Below are positions 1 to 7,280 of a DNA stretch of 34,652 nt, one piece after another. The position numbers and the translations under genes were made by a program. Positions within the stretch are counted from its first letter, which is position 1. The number at the start of each line of letters is the position of its first letter. Origin of the DNA: JBDNJM01 sp041687755 (GTDB lineage Bacteria; Planctomycetota; UBA1135; GCA-002686595); the NCBI GenBank assembly GCA_041687755.1, contig JBDNJM010000078.1, positions 1-34,652 of the forward strand, in the 5' to 3' direction. The notes beneath the pieces are model-generated. The model did no database searches, was not told the DNA's origin, and saw only the letters and a program-made list of their open reading frames with translations.

Positions 1-318
1 GAGACTCCTTGGACGCAGATGAGGTGGCGAAGTAGCGTGGTGGCGCGCATGGCGGGGATCCTGGGGTTGGATGTTAGAGACCCACATCCTGGCGTTCTTG
101 CCGTGCGCAACCCAGCGCGCCTGCTGAAACGGCTCCCCGGCTCCCTTGTTCGCCTGCTACCTCACGAACTCGCCCCCAGGGCACCCACTAAAGGGACAGG
201 AGAGCCCCCTGTTTGAGGCGAAACGAGACGACCGATTGATGCCGGGGCCGTGGCCAGTCTTGCTAGTAGATCTATGGTTCCATGTCTGGTGCGTGGACCT
301 CGATTTGCCAGGTCCGTG
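1..318. other. Non-coding or remnant sequence upstream of the mutY fragment
   Basis: I see no convincing gene here. Short open frames on both strands have no recognisable motif. The normal MutY N-terminus (helix-hairpin-helix and catalytic Asp region) should lie immediately upstream of about 319 but is absent, so an insertion or deletion boundary probably lies in or just before this stretch. A small ACAGG/CCTGT inverted repeat occurs near 198-214. No insertion-sequence ends were recognised. Confidence 0.4.
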
Positions 319-831
319 CCCGGCCCCGGCGCGTTCAACCAGGCGATCATGGAGCTGGGCGCCACGATCTGCCGCCCCAAGTCGCCCGACTGCCTGCTGT
401 GCCCGGTCTCTCAGTCCTGTGCCGCCCGCGAGGCCGGCCGCACCGCCGAGTTGCCGGTGCCGAAGCCGCGGCACAAACCGACCGAGGTCGAGCTGGAGAT
501 CCTGCTCGTCCGCGATGGCTCCGGCGTCCTGCTCCACCGGCGCCCCGAGGACGGCCGCATGGCCGGGCTACTGGGGCTGCCGACGATCGAGCGCACCACC
601 GACCACCTGTTCCCGCGAGCCTACCCGCACCCCGGCCTCGAGGCGGGGGAGGAGCTGGGCCAGGTGCGCCACGGCATCACGCGCTACCGGATCATCGCGA
701 CCGTCCGAGCCGGCCGCCTGGCGGGCGAGCCGGATCCGGACGGGCCGCTGGGGTGGTTCGAGCGCGCGCAGACTGCGGACCTGCCCCTGACCGGCATGGC
801 CAAGAAGGGACTCGGCCTGCACGGCAGCTGA
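250..831 (+). pseudogene. mutY: 5'-truncated A/G-specific adenine glycosylase (MutY) remnant
   Basis: From about nucleotide 319 the frame encodes the MutY motif GAFNQAIMELGA. The [4Fe-4S] cysteines follow in the family spacing C-x6-C-x2-C-x5-C, then a linker and the NUDIX-like C-terminal domain that reads 8-oxoG (LLGLP, VRHGITRYRI, MAKKGL). MutY removes adenine mispaired with 8-oxoguanine. The N-terminal half with the helix-hairpin-helix and catalytic Asp is missing, and residues before GPGAFNQ do not look like MutY. The ATG at 250 lies in the unrelated upstream part, so any product would lack glycosylase activity. It is convergent with the lipoprotein gene ending at 876. I am confident of the family; whether an intact copy exists elsewhere cannot be seen. 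Confidence 0.8.
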
Positions 832-871
832 CCCGGAAGGGTCGCTCCTCGCACGGGCGGCGAGGCCGGGT
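831..871. terminator. Candidate bidirectional terminator between convergent genes
   Basis: An outer stem ACCCGG (831-836) / CCGGGT (866-871) encloses an inner stem CCTCGC (847-852) / GCGAGG (860-865). The structure fills the short gap between the mutY remnant and the minus-strand lipoprotein gene. There is no clear T tract, so the call rests on hairpin geometry and convergent context. Confidence 0.35.
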
Positions 872-875
872 TCGC

Positions 876-3122
876 TCAGCGCACGTCGTACTGCACCAGC
901 AGCGCGGCAGCGATCTCTTCGGTGCCGGGGATCGTCACCTCGGGCGCCGAGCCGTCGACCGGGACGCCGCGCAGCTCGCCGAAGCTTCCGTCGATCGAGG
1001 CGCGCAAGATCAGGTGGCTCGAGTCGAGCGACCACAGGTAGTCGATGAGGGAGATCCCGCTCATGAGTCCGATGGTGTGGGGACCGCTGTGGATGCGCTG
1101 ATCGCCTCCCGCGGCGGCGTTGCTCGCCAGCAGGTTCTCGAACTCGTTCGACGACGTCAGTCGCAGGCTGATCCAGGCCAGCCGCGAGCCGTCCGGGGAC
1201 CAGGCCATCTGGAGTCCGGGGATGAAGTCCTCCGGTCCGGAGTTCTCTGCGATTGAGACGAAGCCCGACCCGTCCGCCTCGGCGGCCAGCAGGTCGATCG
1301 AGAACAGCTCGTCCTGTCGGTAGGCCACGCGGCTGGAGTCCGGGGACCACAGGCACTCGGTGACCTCGAAGTCCTCAGGCAGCGAGCCGCTGGCGAGCAC
1401 GTCCGAGCTGCCGTCGATCGCGGCGACGCGCAGCTCGATGCCGGTAGAGAGCTCGTCGGGTCCGAAGTAGGCGACGGATTCGCCGTCGGGGGCGATGCGC
1501 CATCCGCGCGCGGCCCACAGGGCGCCCGTCGAGATCCGGATCGGGTTGCTACCGGCCGGGCCGGAGCTGAACACCTGCAGGCCGGAGCCGCCGTCGATGG
1601 CGCGGTAGACGAGCCGCGACGAGCCCGGAGCCCAGCCGAAGTCGAACTCGTCGTCGTCGAGCTGGGAGAGCTGGTTGGTGATCAGGTCCGCGGGGCCGCC
1701 GCCGCCGGGCACGGTGTACAGGACGGTGCCCGAGCGGAAGGCGAGCCGGGTTCCGTCCGGGGACCAGACGTACTCTTCCTGGACGTGGGCGAACACGCCG
1801 AGCTGGGCCGAGAGGTCGACCAGGTCGCCGCCGTCCGGTCGCGCGCTGAAGAGATGCCGCTCGTTGTCGCTCACGGACGCCGTGAAGGCGATGCGGTTCG
1901 AGGTGGGCGACCAGCGCAGGAGCTCTTCGTTGCTTTGGACACTTACAATCGGTTCAGACGTCAGCTGTGCGCAGCTCGAGCCGTCGCTCGCGCAGACGAA
2001 GAGCTCGTCGGATAGGTCGTCCCCGGGGCTGGCGTAGAAGGCGACCCAGCTCTGGTCGGGCGACCAGCGGGCCAGGGACGAAGGCCGCAGCTCCGGGCTG
2101 GAGATCTGCTGGGACGCGCCCGCGCTGTCGACTACGAACATTCCGCTGCTCGGGGGAATCGAGAGCTCCAACCCGGAATAGACGACACGTTGCCGGTCCG
2201 GCGACAGGGTGTAGAAGGCGGTGAACAGGTCTTCGTCGCTGATCTCCTGGGCGACTGCGGGCGGGAGGCCCGTGCTGAAGACGCCCGAGTCGGAGGCCCC
2301 GCCACCCAATCTTGCGAACAGGATGCTGCCCCAGCCGTCCGGCGCCGCGCTGTCGGTGATCTCGACGGTTGCGACGACCTCCGCGCCGAGCGTCGCCTCG
2401 CTCGGGTTGCTCAGGGTGAGAATCGCGGACTCGGCGCCCTCGTTCAGGCCGTCCGCGGTGGGGATCAGGACGACGTTCGTGGTCGTGGAGCCCGGCGCGA
2501 ATGTGATCGTGTCCTCGAGCAGGCTGTAGTCCGCGGCCCCGGCGGTGCCGGAGCGCGCGACGTCGACCGAAGCGCTGACGCCCGAGGCCTCGGAGAGCTC
2601 AACGGGGATGCTGATCGCGCCGCCGGCCTCCGCGACCTGGGCCGAGAGCACGCCGAAGGACACGCTCGGAGCCGTATCGTTGTCTACGACCGTCAGCGTG
2701 AACTCGTTCTGGGAGCCGATGTCGACGACGTCGGCGGGAGTGACCCCGGCGATCGTCAAAACGATCGTCTCGTCGGCCTCGAACAGTGAATCGTCGACCA
2801 GGGTCAGGTCGACGCCCGCCGCGAGGGCTCCGGCCGGGATCGGCACCTGCAGGCTGGCGAGGGCGTAGTCCTCCGGGGAGAGGGCGCTGCCCGAGACGAC
2901 CAGGTCCACGAGCACGTCCTGGGCGAGCGCCGCCGGCAGTCCGAACGCGATCGAGACGACGCCGTCCGACTCGGAGACCTGGCCGGTCGTGTTGGTGACC
3001 TCGACGCCCTCGGTCGGCATGAACGGCGGGCTGGCGCCATCGGAGCCTCCGCCGCAGGAGCCGAGGAGGAGCAGGGAGACGGCCGAGCAGGGGCCTAAGG
3101 GGCGAGAACGGCTGAGACGCAT
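876..3122 (-). CDS. Lipoprotein with Calx-beta repeats and a WD40-like (PD40/TolB) propeller
   Basis: This 748-residue protein starts at the ATG at 3122. The frame stays open upstream, but this Met begins a classical lipoprotein signal (MRLSRSRPLGP..., lipobox LLGSC, lipidated Cys23). Residues about 33-255 hold two Calx-beta domains (SEDYAL/ADYSLL and FEADET/NEGAES type motifs, each ending VxDND or VEITD). From about 260 to the end, repeated blades of the form WSPDGTRLAF / WSPDQSWVAF are typical of PD40/TolB-like beta-propellers. The family is usually exported and anchored outside the cytoplasm; a binding or adhesive role is inferred and no enzymatic motif was seen. A C-rich interrupted tract (CCC, CCCCC, CCCC) lies immediately before the ATG. 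The gene is divergent from the glycosyltransferase gene. Confidence 0.85.
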   Translation of the reverse strand: MRLSRSRPLGPCSAVSLLLLGSCGGGSDGASPPFMPTEGVEVTNTTGQVSESDGVVSIAFGLPAALAQDVLVDLVVSGSALSPEDYALASLQVPIPAGALAAGVDLTLVDDSLFEADETIVLTIAGVTPADVVDIGSQNEFTLTVVDNDTAPSVSFGVLSAQVAEAGGAISIPVELSEASGVSASVDVARSGTAGAADYSLLEDTITFAPGSTTTNVVLIPTADGLNEGAESAILTLSNPSEATLGAEVVATVEITDSAAPDGWGSILFARLGGGASDSGVFSTGLPPAVAQEISDEDLFTAFYTLSPDRQRVVYSGLELSIPPSSGMFVVDSAGASQQISSPELRPSSLARWSPDQSWVAFYASPGDDLSDELFVCASDGSSCAQLTSEPIVSVQSNEELLRWSPTSNRIAFTASVSDNERHLFSARPDGGDLVDLSAQLGVFAHVQEEYVWSPDGTRLAFRSGTVLYTVPGGGGPADLITNQLSQLDDDEFDFGWAPGSSRLVYRAIDGGSGLQVFSSGPAGSNPIRISTGALWAARGWRIAPDGESVAYFGPDELSTGIELRVAAIDGSSDVLASGSLPEDFEVTECLWSPDSSRVAYRQDELFSIDLLAAEADGSGFVSIAENSGPEDFIPGLQMAWSPDGSRLAWISLRLTSSNEFENLLASNAAAGGDQRIHSGPHTIGLMSGISLIDYLWSLDSSHLILRASIDGSFGELRGVPVDGSAPEVTIPGTEEIAAALLVQYDVR

Positions 3123-3306
3123 GGTGGGGCGGGGGTGGGCAGGTGCGCGCTCGGGAGTTCGGGTAGGGCGGCGCACGCGATGCGCTCCGACTGAACCGTC
3201 CGGGAGCCTGGGGGAAGTGGGGTCCAGTAGGAGAAAGGGCCTTGGAGAGTCGAGCCAACGCCTCGCCTCGGATTTTTCTGCTCGCCCCCCTGCCTCTTGA
3301 GCCCCC

Positions 3307-3338
3307 GCCCTCTCAAGCCTCTGCCCTCTCAAGCCTCT
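3307..3338. repeat. Two tandem copies of a 16-bp unit
   Basis: GCCCTCTCAAGCCTCT occurs twice head to tail (3307-3322 and 3323-3338) with no mismatch. It lies in the divergent intergenic region, so it could be a duplicated binding site or a simple slippage duplication. Confidence 0.8.
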
Positions 3339-3625
3339 GGTCCTCCGGGGACGGGCGGCGTCCGGAGGCCAGGGGGCAGCGCGCCTCGGCGGCATGTCGG
3401 TGTCGCATCGTCGCAACCGTCCGCGGCGGCCGATCAGGGGGCGGCTGCTGGTTCCCCGGGGGAGTTTGGGCGGGGTTCAGCTCCAGGACCTCGGCGGACT
3501 CTCGCCGACCGCCGTGCCCGAGAAGAATCTCAGCGGGGCGACCTGCGGAGCGCTGCTGGGCTAGCCGGCGTTCCGTGGCGCCGAAGCGCCCAAGCGCAGG
3601 CTATGCTCCGGTTCTAGCGCTGCCG

Positions 3626-3635
3626 CCCCCCCCCC
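3626..3635 (+). repeat. Poly(C)10 tract upstream of the glycosyltransferase gene
   Basis: Ten consecutive C lie 44 bases before the ATG at 3680, with a further C8 run at 3659-3666, 13 bases before it. This is one of four C10-C11 runs in the window, all on the coding strand at or near a gene start. Confidence 0.8.
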
Positions 3636-3679
3636 GATCAGGCGCGCCCTCGCCGGTTCCCCCCCCACCGTCTGTCCCG

Positions 3680-4594
3680 ATGCCGCCCGAATCCGATCCA
3701 CTGGCCGCTGCTCCGAGCCGCCAGGGCGTCACCATCGTCGTACCCGCCTACAACGAGGAGAACGCCGTTGCTGGCGTTGTCGAGCGGCTCAACGGGCTCG
3801 AGCTCGGCGTGCCGGTCGAGCTGATGGTCGTCAATGACGGCTCCACCGACGGGACCGGAGCGGAGCTGGAGCGGCTCGCTGCCAAGTACGAGAAGCTGCG
3901 GGTCGTGCAGAAGAGCATCAACCAGGGGTACGGCGCGGCGCTCAAGACGGGCTTCGGCGAGGCCAAGTACGACGTGGTCGTGATCACCGACGCGGACGGG
4001 ACCTACCCCGAGGACCGGATTCCGGACCTGCTCGCGCGGCTCGACGACGGCGCGGAGATGGTCGTAGGCGCGCGGGTCGGGGACAACGTGCACATCCCGC
4101 TGATTCGGCGGCCGGCCAAGGCGGCGCTGCGGCACCTGGCCTCGTTCCTGGCGGGCACGCGCATTCCCGACTTGAACTCAGGTCTGCGCGCGTTTCGGCG
4201 CGAGCTGGTCATGAAGTACCGGCCGATCCTGCCCGACGGCTTTTCGTTCACGACGACGATCACGCTGGCGTCGCTGACGAACTCGCACCGGGTCGACTAC
4301 GTGGACATCGACTACGCCCACCGCGAGGGGCAGAGCAAGATCCGGCCCATCCGGGACACGCTCGGGTTCACTGCGCTGATCATTCGCACGGTGATGTACT
4401 TCAATCCGCTCAAGGTGTTCTACCCCGCGGCGGGCATCCTGGTCGTGGCGCTGCTGCTGTCGCTGGGGCACGACCTGTTCCTCGAGGAGCCGGCGAACCT
4501 CGGGGACAAGACGGTGCTGCTGTTCGTGGCGGTGGTGCAGGTGTTGTCGGTGGGCCTGCTGGCGGACCTGATCGAGAAGAAGTCGCAGCTCTAG
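3680..4594 (+). CDS. GT2-family glycosyltransferase, dolichyl/polyprenyl-phosphate-sugar synthase-like
   Basis: This 304-residue GT-A fold enzyme resembles DPM1-type and other family-2 glycosyltransferases, which transfer a sugar from a nucleotide donor to a lipid-phosphate carrier at the cytoplasmic face. Visible motifs: VTIVVPAYNEE (17-27), VVNDGSTDGT (50-59), the metal-binding DAD at 104-106 within VITDADGTYPEDRIP, and DLNSGLRAFRR (164-174). Two C-terminal membrane segments follow (about 245-264 and 278-297) with a basic tail. The ATG at 3680 is chosen because family similarity begins about 15 residues later and the open frame upstream is low-complexity Pro/Arg sequence. It stands alone, so the glycan it serves cannot be named. 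Confidence 0.88.
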   Translation: MPPESDPLAAAPSRQGVTIVVPAYNEENAVAGVVERLNGLELGVPVELMVVNDGSTDGTGAELERLAAKYEKLRVVQKSINQGYGAALKTGFGEAKYDVVVITDADGTYPEDRIPDLLARLDDGAEMVVGARVGDNVHIPLIRRPAKAALRHLASFLAGTRIPDLNSGLRAFRRELVMKYRPILPDGFSFTTTITLASLTNSHRVDYVDIDYAHREGQSKIRPIRDTLGFTALIIRTVMYFNPLKVFYPAAGILVVALLLSLGHDLFLEEPANLGDKTVLLFVAVVQVLSVGLLADLIEKKSQL

Positions 4595-5080
4595 GGGGGG
4601 CCCCGGGGAACCGACCAACACCGCGGACTCGTCCCCGCGGGCCAGGGAAGCAGAGGCGCTGCTACGCTCGCTCGCGCCAGGGGTCCAGTCTTCGACGTCT
4701 TTACTCGAAGCTCTCGAACCTTGTGGCGAGGCCTTCGGCCACCGAGTTGCCCCGGCAGGCTCGAGTTCATGCAGAGGCCGATCCGCGCCTTGAGCTGTAG
4801 GTGGCGGCCGATTCTGTCGCGCACCAGCCCGTGCACGAATGTGTCCGTGCCCGCCTCCACGCCCAGCTCGCAGTCTCGGGATGACGACCGCGGAGGCAGG
4901 GACGGTCGCCCCAGGTCACACCGGGCCCCGAACAACTGTGAGGCCCGGCCCCCTTGGGTGAGCCCAGCCTCGCAGGAGGCTCCAACGTGGAAACTTCGAG
5001 AGTCAGTCCCCAGACCTCGAGCCCTCGGCTAGGTTGATGAATCGCAAACTTCTCGACGACTTGCACCCGATCTCGCCTCC
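4595..5080. other. Intergenic stretch without a supported gene
   Basis: There are 486 bp between the glycosyltransferase stop and the apparent ATG of the FG-GAP gene. It opens with a G7-C4-G4 block at the stop codon. A minus-strand frame around 4690-4880 has high third-position GC and could be a decayed gene fragment, but it has no recognisable motif or convincing start. A 15-codon frame at 5038-5085 overlaps the ATG at 5081 and could be a leader peptide. No promoter was assigned. Confidence 0.4.
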
Positions 5081-5108
5081 ATGATCGCACTCACTGTTCT
5101 CGCCCTTC

Positions 5109-7280
5109 TTGCCCCCCCCCCCGCAAACGCCTGGACCCGCCGCTCCCCCGCCGGTCGGCATCCAGCCGCACTACGCGTGCAACGCTGATGTGCTCCTCCA
5201 AGGTGGGTCGTTCAATTGCGACTTCTGTACCCAGGCTCCGACCCTCTGGGGGCCGCATCGCGGAGCCGCGATCTCCAACGGGGCCCACCTCGTGCCCGAT
5301 GCTGATCCGAATGGGGGGCCAGACGCTCACTTGTTCGAAGACCTACTCGTGGGAGGAACCGCAGGACTGTGGCTGAAGCCCGGGGGAATCAACGGACAGA
5401 GCAGTGGCGAATTCGGGAGAGGGCACACCGGAACAGTCGTGGTCTTCTCTGGAGACTCCCTTCGAAACGCTGGAGGGACCGTCTGTTTCGACGACGACCA
5501 AGCAAAGATCCGGCTCGTATCGCGACAGTTCGGCGACATGTTCGGCTTCTCGGTCGCCACGCTGGGTGACATCGACGGGGACCAACACTCCGAATTCGTC
5601 GTTGGCGCGCATCGAGGTCCCTTTCCCTTCGACACAAGCGATGACATCGAAGCGCCCTGGGTGGGTCGGGTGTACCTGTACTTGTCGACGGATTTCCTGA
5701 GCTGGCCGCTCGCTCCTCCGGTTATCGCCGGCGCCTGCAAGGCAGGCTGCCAGGTCTGCAACTCCAGCTTCACGTTTGAATCCGGAGCGCTAAGCCCGGA
5801 GGGGTGCAGCTTCCCGGGATTCCACTCGGCGATTCCTATGGCGTCCGCGATTCTTGAGCCACCGGCAGCCGCAACTCTGGATGAGAGTCGCGAGTACTTC
5901 GGCTTCTCTCTTTGCAATGCAGGTGACTTCGATGGCGACGGGGTCGATGACTTCGCAATTGGAGCTCCGCATGACGACAACAGGTCAAACGATGTCATTG
6001 GCACGGCAATCGCGCCAGGTCGCTGCTACATCATCTCCGGGACAAAGCTTCATCAAGCGACCTTGGGTCCCGGCCCCGAGTCTCTGGTCGTGGGTGATGG
6101 GCTAGACTTCAACGGGTCACCAACTGACAATCTCTTGGTCGCGGACCTCAAACCGCAGGATTGCAACTTCGGCGCAGGGAACGGCGACCGCTTGGGTCAC
6201 GCACTCGACGGCGGCACAGACGTGAACGGGGATGGGAGATCCGATCTGATCGCCGGCGCGCCACAGTACCGGTGGATTCCATGGGACACCGGCATGAAGC
6301 GCTACGCCGTGACCAGCAACGAGGCTGGCCAAGTCCATGTCTTGGCCGGCTTCACCGGAAGTGCCTTCAGCGCCAGCGAGTCGGCTTCAATCTCGGGCTC
6401 TTGGTACGTTCCAAGTACGACCTACCCAAACCCAGAGCCGAACTCTCCCGACTATGGGGAAGCGTTCGGTTTCAGCGTCTCGCTGCGTGTCCCGTCCTTG
6501 ACGCCGCCAGCATCAGACTCTTGGGACTTCGTGGTTGGAGCCCCTCTTTTCTCGGACACGCCCGCCACCAGCCGGCTCGCAGACCCCCCGCCCGTGGACG
6601 GGAATCTTGTCAGCCTCCCGGACTGGGGCGACCCGGCTCTCCCCGCGATCCTAGTCGGTCGCAGCTACGGTCGAGCCACGGTCTGGAGCTGGCCGAATAC
6701 GGCGGCCGCCGCCCCCCTCTCTCCGCCGACGATGGCCGATTGGCATTACCAGGGCTTCACGTCCCAAGAACTCGTGGGCTGGAGCGTGAAGGTCATCGGT
6801 GAGTTTGACTCCGAGGCCGGGCAAGAGATCGCGATCAACTCACGCAATTTCAGCACAAACAGCCGAGCTGCGATGGATGCATGCCTCACGCCTTGCTTTC
6901 AAGAGCGGGACGATCAAGCATCCATCTTTTCCAGTCTGTGCAGTGCTCCCTCGACATGCCCGCAGGTCACCTTCCGTGATTTGGGAGACAACGACGCAGG
7001 CACTGGAATCTGCGGAGCGGTCACCCTGCACCGCGCGGAGACCGGGGAGACTCTCGCGGAGATCCAGGGAGAGGACCCAAAAGATTCGATGGGCTGGGGC
7101 CTGGCTCGGATCAACGATCCGCAGTTCGGCAGCGGTTCACGACTCGTGCTCGGAGCCGGGCGATGGCCGGGTAACAATCCCGACAACACCATTATTGGTG
7201 TAGGTAGTGTCAATTCCCTCAACGAGAACGGTCGCGTCTACCTGTTCGCGCCCTCCACCCTGTTCCCCGCTGCCCAATGA
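5109..7280 (+). CDS. Secreted FG-GAP (integrin-alpha-like) repeat protein; apparent signal peptide out of frame across a C11 tract
   Basis: The open frame gives about 723 residues, mostly beta-propeller blades with FG-GAP/Ca-binding motifs: FGFSVATLGDIDGDQHSEFV, FGFSLCNAGDFDGDGVDDFA, LGHALDGGTDVNGDGRSDLI, plus degenerate blades near DFVVGAPLF and VGWSVKVIGEF. Such proteins are exported and often mediate adhesion or surface assembly. The frame has no normal start, only a TTG at 5109 directly before the C tract. An ATG at 5081 encodes MIALTVLALLAPPP, a plausible hydrophobic signal, but it is one base out of frame. With C10 instead of C11 (5112-5122) it would run straight into this protein. The gene is either a switchable (contingency) gene in the off state or carries a homopolymer error. 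It overlaps the next gene by ATGA. Confidence 0.78.
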   Translation: MPPPPQTPGPAAPPPVGIQPHYACNADVLLQGGSFNCDFCTQAPTLWGPHRGAAISNGAHLVPDADPNGGPDAHLFEDLLVGGTAGLWLKPGGINGQSSGEFGRGHTGTVVVFSGDSLRNAGGTVCFDDDQAKIRLVSRQFGDMFGFSVATLGDIDGDQHSEFVVGAHRGPFPFDTSDDIEAPWVGRVYLYLSTDFLSWPLAPPVIAGACKAGCQVCNSSFTFESGALSPEGCSFPGFHSAIPMASAILEPPAAATLDESREYFGFSLCNAGDFDGDGVDDFAIGAPHDDNRSNDVIGTAIAPGRCYIISGTKLHQATLGPGPESLVVGDGLDFNGSPTDNLLVADLKPQDCNFGAGNGDRLGHALDGGTDVNGDGRSDLIAGAPQYRWIPWDTGMKRYAVTSNEAGQVHVLAGFTGSAFSASESASISGSWYVPSTTYPNPEPNSPDYGEAFGFSVSLRVPSLTPPASDSWDFVVGAPLFSDTPATSRLADPPPVDGNLVSLPDWGDPALPAILVGRSYGRATVWSWPNTAAAAPLSPPTMADWHYQGFTSQELVGWSVKVIGEFDSEAGQEIAINSRNFSTNSRAAMDACLTPCFQERDDQASIFSSLCSAPSTCPQVTFRDLGDNDAGTGICGAVTLHRAETGETLAEIQGEDPKDSMGWGLARINDPQFGSGSRLVLGAGRWPGNNPDNTIIGVGSVNSLNENGRVYLFAPSTLFPAAQ
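5112..5122 (+). repeat. Poly(C)11 tract between signal peptide and FG-GAP frame
   Basis: Eleven consecutive C follow CTTCTTG. From the ATG at 5081 the C11 reading ends at a stop after about 37 codons. Removing one C joins the signal peptide to the 723-residue propeller frame. The geometry is that of a phase-variable coding tract. Confidence 0.75.

Larger units (their letters stand above)
3123..3679. other. Divergent intergenic region with C-tracts and a short tandem repeat
   Basis: This 557-bp region separates the divergent lipoprotein and glycosyltransferase genes and should hold both promoters. I could not assign -35/-10 boxes with confidence. Visible structure: two perfect copies of a 16-bp unit at 3307-3338, a C10 run at 3626-3635 and a C8 run at 3659-3666. 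The glycosyltransferase frame is open back to 3242, but the translation before 3680 is Arg/Pro/Ser-rich and not gene-like. Confidence 0.5.

Noticed and set aside
4591..5090. Minus-strand frames in the gap before the FG-GAP gene
   Set aside because: Part shows gene-like third-position GC, but there is no start context, family motif or consistent frame, so it is not reported as a gene.
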